Source: Podochytrium sp. JEL0797
Taxonomy: Eukaryota; Chytridiomycota; Chytridiomycetes; Chytridiales; Chytriomycetaceae
Direction of reading: 5' to 3'
NCBI GenBank assembly: GCA_027596195.1
Contig: JADGJG010000607.1
Span: forward strand, 1-15,734
DNA: 15,734 bases
Each line of letters begins with the position of its first letter. Position 1 is the stretch's first letter. The notes under the pieces were generated by a model, which did no database searches, had not been told where the DNA came from, and worked only from the letters and a program-made list of their open reading frames with translations. Shown piece after piece: positions 10,812 through 15,734 of this stretch. Both the position numbers and the translations under genes were made by a program.

Positions 10812-10817
10812 TTTATT
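10812..10817 (-). terminator. Poly(A) signal AATAAA overlapping the LRRCC1 stop
   Basis: Minus-strand AATAAA begins at the second base of the LRRCC1 stop codon (TAA at 10818-10816), so stop and signal are fused. Cleavage downstream would fall inside the last RSPH1 exon. Exact match; use is inferred. Confidence 0.5.
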
Positions 10818-13800
10818 ACATTTCCATGGCCTCTTTTAGTTTAATAAACTTTGATTTTTGCTTGTCCAATTCTTGCTGCAAACGCTTCATATCCTCGGCG
10901 TTGTTTGCGTTCTCTTCTTCGAGTTCAATCAACTGAGTTTTGAGCCGTTTCGTTGTTTCATACAGAGAGTCTCGCTCACGTTCAAGAACTTTCAGTCGAC
11001 TTGTCTGAGACTGTCGACAAAAAAAATACCAGTCTCAGAAAGAACGAAAACGGAGAGGGGGAGACGACGAACCTCATAGAATCGCTTGACTTCATCCACC
11101 GCCACGTCCCTCGACTTGATCAAATCATCCCGTTCCGTGCGCAGCTTTTGTTCTTTGGCCGAAAACGCGTTTTTGACCCTCCCCACTTCTTCCTCGATGC
11201 GCGCGATGCTCATGTTACGTTCTTGGAGCTTCTTGGAGACTTCCATTAGCTCCGAGTGCAGCGCGTCTCGTTCGTCTTTGCACTCTTGGAACGCGTTTTG
11301 AAGTTGTTCGAAGGCTTCTTCTTGCATGGCGAGCTGTGCAAGGTTGATGCATGATTGGTCTATAGTTTCTGGAAACGAAATTTTCTCACCTCCAGCGACA
11401 ACTCTCGAGACCGCTTCTTTTCTTTGGAGATCGTTTCATCCAGCTTGCCTTCGTTGGATGCGATTTCTTGCAGCAGCGCTCCATGTTCTCGGGTCTGTCT
11501 CAGAATATAAAATAAATAAAATTGTTCGAACTGAGTGCCGGCCCGCGTTACCTTGTTTTCCAAATTCTGTTTGAGCGTTCGGATGGTGTCGTTTTGATCG
11601 TCAAGCATTTTGTTTTTGATCCGAAGAGCCTATATTTGGGGTTTTTGAGCTTTTGCCATCAAAAAATGTGAGGAAAGATTTGAAGAACCTGCTCTACTTC
11701 ACTCGTTGATGACTTCTTGGATTGAACCTCTTCTTCCAACGAATGAATCTTTCCGAGGAGCAAGTCTCTCTCTTTCTGGAATGCAGCAACCTGAATGTTC
11801 AAGCGAAGGAGTTCATATGATGCCTTGTCGCGAAAATATGGGGCGCTCACCTGATCCGACAGGCTCTTCGAGATGGCTGCTTTCTCATCATCAAGCACCG
11901 CAATCCGATCTTGTTTCCGAGCGACATCGCTCTTGTACCCGTCCAACTCGTTCTTGATTGCTTCCAAATCCGATTTTGTGTCGTTCAAGGATTTCACTTG
12001 ACCTTCCATCAACATGCATTTCTCCTGCACAGAAGAAGTATGAGCAATCCCGAAAAAGCACTAATGAATCCATGCGAATACCTCAAAAATGGAGAAGGAT
12101 GCTTCGTTCTTGTGCGACAGCTCCGCAATGTGCAGTTTTTGGTCCTTGATGACGTTGGTTAGTTCGCGTGTCACGGTTCGCAGGTCGGTTTCAGATTTTT
12201 TGGTTTCCTTGAGAGACTGCAAGAGGAGGGTGAAGGGGGTTAGTGAACGAGCCCAAACAGCAACCAAAAAAAACACCTTAGCAATTCCGTTGCTTTCTTC
12301 CGCGAGCTCTTGAAACGCTTTGAACAGCTCGGTATACTTTTTCTGTTCTCCTGAAGAAATAAGAAACGCGTTAGATATTTTCAAATGAGAAATCTGCTCT
12401 CACCGCTGATGGATTTCCGAAACTCCTGTTCTAGTTCATCGTTCCGCGACTTTGTGGTTTGCAACATTCTCGCAAGCTTCTCCACCTCTTCACCATGTCG
12501 GTCCGTCAGTTCCAGAGTTGCCTTCGCGACCGCGTCTGCCATTTCTTGAACATGAGCTCTGCCGGTAACAATCGTCAGCAATATATAAAACCATGTTTTA
12601 CGAGTCGTTACTTTTTCAAGTCTTCAATCTGTGCGGCGTGTTGGGTCTCTGTCTGGCTGACGGCTTGTGCGAGCTCAGTTTTGTGTTTTTGGAGCTTCCG
12701 GACTGCGATTCGATAGACCTCAATTTCGCGGAGACACTAAATAGAACCGGAAAATTCGTCGAAAAACAGTTAGGGGTGCGTCTAGGGGGGGGGGGGGGGG
12801 GGGGGGTGGAAAAAAGACGTATATAAAACCACATTAAATTTTTATTTTGCAGCTGCGCGATCCTTCAATATCCGCGTAGACAGCGACTCCGTATCTTGAT
12901 TACATGTCTGAATCATAGTTTGGAACTCCACAACCTTGGTCTGTGATAGTTTTTTGGGGGGGAATTTAGCCTGGGGTGAACTCGCGGGAAGAGAGAACGT
13001 TTTTTACCCTCAGTTGCTCGACATCCATCGTGGCCGCCATCAAATCCTGTTTCAAACGCGCCGCTTCTTGCTCACACAAACTGCTCTTGGCGAGCGCTTC
13101 GTTCAATCTCCTCTCAAGGTCCGATTGAACAAGCACGTTGTTTTCGGACTTGAGTTTCTCCGATTCTAGCAGGTTCTTGACCTGTGGAAATAACGAAAAG
13201 AGTAAGAAAGAAAAGATCCAGAGTATCGAAACAAATAAAGCAAGGCTTAAAACCTTTTCCTCCAAAGTCACACACCGTGCCTTCTCTTCCGCCGCAACAC
13301 GCTCGGCCGACACAACCCGCTCATTCATCGATACGATTTCGCTCGAATATCGCTGTTCAGTTTGAATCCAGTTTTGTTTTTCGGCTTCGAGCGCGTCGAG
13401 GAGGGACTGGGTTTCGTGGTGCACGGACGCGGTGGGGTTGGATTGCGCCTCACGCGGAGGCGATTTTGCTGATTTGACGGGTGTGTGATTTCGAATCGGA
13501 GAAGGGGTGGTGGTATTTTGTTTCCAAACGAGGTGCTTTTTTGGCTGGTTACCAAGGAACTGCGTTAATCCAGCCACTGGAAGGAGAAAGACAAAAAAGC
13601 ACTTACTCCTGATAATTTTGGAATCCGAGTCGGAATCGTTGCCGTCCTTAAAAACAAACGCACAATCAGTTTGAATGCGAGACACAGAGCCTCATCCCTA
13701 CATTTCATGATCCTCCGAAAATGTACTCGAAACTTCATCCGCATTCTCCAACGCTTCCCCAACCATCCCTCGTAACGCATCGACTCGCGACCTCTCCAAC

Positions 13801-14889
13801 GCGTCCGTCAACAAGTTCACTTTCCCCTCCAACTCGCGAATTCGCAAGCGTTCGTCCCTCTCCTCCTGCGCCGCCTCATTACTGCGGTTCGTTTTGTCGA
13901 GCCGATCCATCACAGCTTGGAAATAATACATCATATTGTTTTCAGTGGGTCCCGCGCGCGATGAGGAGGACGGGGAAGGTCCTCGTTGGGGCTGAGTGTT
14001 TCCACGAGACAGCGTGGCGAGGTTGTCTTGAATGATTCCGAGACGATCCAAAATTCGGTCATCGATGGGAGGGTATGCTGCGGGGGTATGCTGGGAAGAC
14101 GGGTATGCCGATGCGTTGGTGGTGTTGCTGCTGCTGAGATTCAAGATTTCGTCTTCGAGTTCCGGAAATCCTGGATTTTCGCGCATTTTGGATTCAGCAA
14201 GTGTGGGTGAGTTTTGCGTATATCGCGATTAAATTTACGTTTGATGAACGGGTCGTCGAGTGATTCCAGAAACGGCAAGATTTCGCGCGTTCGTTGCGAA
14301 TACAATACGTTTTTGCAGATGGGATTCGCCACAGTCGATCCGTCTTCGCCTTTCAACACGAGATTCTTGAGAGACTAATGTTTGACGCGCAGGAAATTTC
14401 AGCGTCCTTTGGCGTCGCGTTCGACCACGGTGAGACGTCAAAACAAACCTTGGTGCCTGCGAGATAATATAGCTGTCCAAAGTCCTCGATCCTGTTCCCT
14501 TTCAGATCCAGGTAATAGAAACGAGAACTCGCAACTTCAGTGAGGCCTTCGAGGGTTTGGATGCAGTTGAAGGAGAGAATCAAGCGATGCAAGTTCCGCA
14601 GGGCTTTGAGGCCTTCGATTTTGTGGATCTGGAGGAGGGACAAGCCATCAATACGAATAGAATGCATTCGATGAGGCCAGTGAGGAGGAACCTTGTTACA
14701 CGACAGATTGAGCTCGAGGATGTTTGGTGCGAAAGCCAGGGCTTCGATGCGTTCAATGTCGTTGCTGCTGAGGTCGAGGTGAGTCAGCAGGGGCATGGAC
14801 ATGAGGACCACAGGGTCCATGAAGGTGATGTTGCGGGCATGCAGGGAAAGGGTGGTCTGGGAGTGGCTGGGCGCGTTGTCGGAAGGCAT
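10816..14889 (-). CDS. LRRCC1: Leucine-rich repeat and coiled-coil centriole protein (LRRCC1/VFL1), about 18 exons
   Basis: Centriole/basal-body protein; the Chlamydomonas orthologue VFL1 helps set basal-body rotational polarity and number. Exons in transcript order: 14889-14692, 14628-14449, 14374-14239, 14170-13702, 13646-13607, 13559-13254, 13181-13008, 12940-12851, 12736-12612, 12558-12404, 12350-12277, 12216-12082, 12024-11851, 11790-11689, 11629-11552, 11494-11390, 11333-11073, 11010-10816; about 998 aa (human 1032). Five LRRs plus a cap with NPICKN fill residues 1-170. A Ser/Pro-rich linker and a coiled coil (about 255-330) follow, then nearly continuous coiled coil from about 370 to the end. 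Diagnostic blocks are ELEQEFRKSI, RELTNVIKDQK, MLDDQNDTIRTLK and KEQKLRTERDD. Two junctions are uncertain: 13702-13559, where two splice choices keep frame, and 12851-12737, where no GT donor keeps frame and a GC-AG intron is assumed (otherwise TAA at 12844-12842 ends the protein). Centriolin is an alternative, less well matched. Confidence 0.78.
10843..10848 (+). terminator. Poly(A) signal AATAAA for RSPH1
   Basis: Plus-strand AATAAA lies 46 nt after the RSPH1 stop, inside the last coding exon of LRRCC1 on the opposite strand. It mirrors the arrangement at the NBN/CFAP46 junction. Exact match; use is inferred. Confidence 0.5.
12785..12806. repeat. 22-base guanine homopolymer in an LRRCC1 intron
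   Basis: An uninterrupted run of 22 G on the plus strand (C on the sense strand of LRRCC1), in the 114-bp intron 12850-12737, the only intron here above 74 bp. It could be a real mononucleotide tract with G-quadruplex potential or a sequencing artefact, since similar G runs fill the contig end at 15646-15660. Confidence 0.9.
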
Positions 14890-14919
14890 CCCGGACTTTC
14901 CCAAAAAAAAATATCGGCC
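14890..14919. promoter_or_regulatory. 30-bp divergent gap between LRRCC1 and MOB2 start codons
   Basis: The start codons of LRRCC1 (minus, 14889-14887) and MOB2 (plus, 14920-14922) are separated by only 30 bp, containing an A9 run and ATATCGG. This is too short for two separate promoters and UTRs, so transcripts of each gene probably start inside the neighbour or in this gap with almost no leader. Both starts are supported by conserved N-terminal sequence directly after them. Confidence 0.6.
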
Positions 14920-15489
14920 ATGAATCTCTTCAACCTCGGAAGGGCGCCGCGCCACGGCCCTGGAAGCTCTCCCGCCCTGCGCACGCTGACACAGCCCGAG
15001 TTTGTGGCCGCCTCGCTCGTCAAGGGAAACTTTAGACAGATCTGTGTGCTGCCAAAATACATGGACCAGAACGAGTGGTGAGCCGTTTAACACAACTACT
15101 ACAATATAACCTATTCAATGCTTACTATCTGCTCTCGCAGGCTGGCCGTCAACAGTTGAGTCTCGCGTGTCGTGTCTGTGCATGCCGTATTCACAACCCG
15201 CTTTACAGCCCTCGACTTCTTCTACTACACCAACCTGTTTTACGAATCCATCGCCGAATTCTGCACCGTCCACGAATGTCCCACAATGAGTGCGGGTGCC
15301 GGGTGCGTGCGCCTTTCGCGCGCCCAATTGGCCCATATTGATCGAGCCCACTTTATATTAGAATCGATTACAACTGGACGGATAGCCGCGGAAAATCAGT
15401 CAAACTGCCTGCACCGCAATACGTGGACTATTTCATGACATACACGCAAAACATCCTCAATGACCAGACAGTGTTTCCCACCAAAACAG
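14920..15489 (+). CDS. MOB2: MOB2-type kinase activator, 5' part (4 exons, 131 codons), 3' end missing
   Basis: Co-activator that binds and stimulates NDR-family kinases (Cbk1/Orb6 in fungi), acting in polarity, cell separation and the RAM network. Exons 14920-15077, 15141-15154, 15209-15302, 15362-15489; introns 63, 54 and 59 bp; exon 2 is a 14-nt micro-exon encoding most of LAVNT. The product starts MNLFNLGRAPR. Typical Mob blocks follow: SLVKGNFRQICVLPKYMDQN, then NTLDFFYYTNLFYESIAEF, then CTVHECPTMSAG, where C76 and C81 are the first two zinc ligands, then PAPQYVDYFM and a block ending VFPTK. The phrase VLPKYxDxNEWLA and MSAGAGIDYxW are closer to fungal Mob2 than to MOB1 or MOB3. A donor (GTAGGA) begins at 15490; the remaining C-terminal half, with the two zinc-binding histidines, is not found in the window. 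Confidence 0.85.
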
Positions 15490-15734
15490 GTAGGATATTG
15501 ACGCGTGCAAAAATGGGCATTACCAAGAGCAGGAAAGCGATGATGGGATTGTACTGAATACGGCGTTCAGGAAAGAGCTAGACGGGCGAAGAGAGAGATG
15601 CGAGTCCGCGACGAATTCGATCGGCGCGGCGGGGGGGCGCGGCGCGGGGGGGGGGGGGGGCGGCGCGGGGGGGGGGCGGGGCGCAGCAGAACGCGCGGCG
15701 GCCGCCGGGCGCGCGCAGCGCAACCCACACGCCC
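15490..15734. other. Partial MOB2 intron grading into GC homopolymer contig end
   Basis: After the MOB2 donor no acceptor followed by Mob-like sequence appears in any frame. From about 15620 the sequence is almost purely G and C, with G runs of 15 (15646-15660) and 10 (15667-15676) and simple GCGC strings, unlike the rest of the window. I read this as low-quality or artefactual sequence at a contig edge, not a biological element. Nothing coding is supported here. Confidence 0.6.

Noticed and set aside
12616..12834. Proline-rich minus-strand reading frame through the poly-G/C tract
   Set aside because: The prolines come only from the C run, and the frame is not the coiled-coil frame used by the neighbouring exons.
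14557..14919. In-frame plus-strand extension upstream of the MOB2 ATG at 14920
   Set aside because: It is antisense to the LRR exons of LRRCC1, has no Mob similarity, and MNLFNLGR at 14920 is a typical Mob2 start.
14890..15093. In-frame minus-strand extension upstream of the LRRCC1 ATG at 14889
   Set aside because: It is antisense to MOB2 exon 1 and shows no LRR pattern; the first LRR begins just after MPSDNAP.
1..15734. Mobile elements, CRISPR arrays, tRNA or rRNA genes
   Set aside because: No terminal repeats, transposase-like products, regular direct repeats or cloverleaf sequences were seen; nearly all sequence is explained by five spliced genes.

Overview
This is nuclear DNA from an intron-rich eukaryote that builds a motile cilium, most likely a zoosporic (flagellated) fungus of the chytrid type. 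Introns are tiny (45-74 bp, with one 114-bp exception). Donors are GT-rich and branch points look like CTAAC or CTGAC. Neighbouring genes are almost touching. Three genes belong to the cilium or centriole, while the MOB gene resembles fungal Mob2 best. All identifications come from reading the translations; no database search was run.

Layout, left to right. (1) 1-290: a divergent promoter region, with a convincing spliced intron of an off-window minus-strand gene at 9-81. (2) 291-2888, plus strand: nibrin (NBN/NBS1), a DNA double-strand-break sensor, six exons, 776 aa. (3) 2906-9957, minus strand: CFAP46, a giant central-pair (C1d) axoneme protein, nine exons, 2204 aa. (4) 10043-10797, plus strand: RSPH1, a MORN-repeat radial spoke head protein, four exons, 198 aa. 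(5) 10816-14889, minus strand: LRRCC1 (VFL1 in Chlamydomonas), a leucine-rich-repeat and coiled-coil centriole protein, about 18 exons and about 998 aa. (6) 14920 to the right edge, plus strand: the first 131 codons of MOB2, an NDR/LATS-kinase co-activator, whose 3' part is lost. (7) From about 15490 to 15734: partial intron, then GC homopolymer sequence that looks like a low-quality contig end.

Gene orientation strictly alternates. Convergent pairs are separated by 17 bp (NBN/CFAP46) and 18 bp (RSPH1/LRRCC1) between stop codons, and candidate AATAAA poly(A) signals lie inside or against the neighbour. Divergent pairs are separated by 85 bp (CFAP46/RSPH1) and only 30 bp (LRRCC1/MOB2) between start codons. 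CFAP46, RSPH1 and LRRCC1 therefore form an 12-kb run of ciliary genes that share promoters and terminators, flanked by a DNA-repair gene and a cell-polarity/cell-cycle gene.

I found no mobile element, CRISPR array, rRNA or tRNA. The most notable points are the compact ciliary gene run, the missing C-terminal ATM-recruitment tail of nibrin, the 30-bp divergent promoter, a 14-nt micro-exon in MOB2, and an unresolved in-frame stop beside a 22-G run in LRRCC1.
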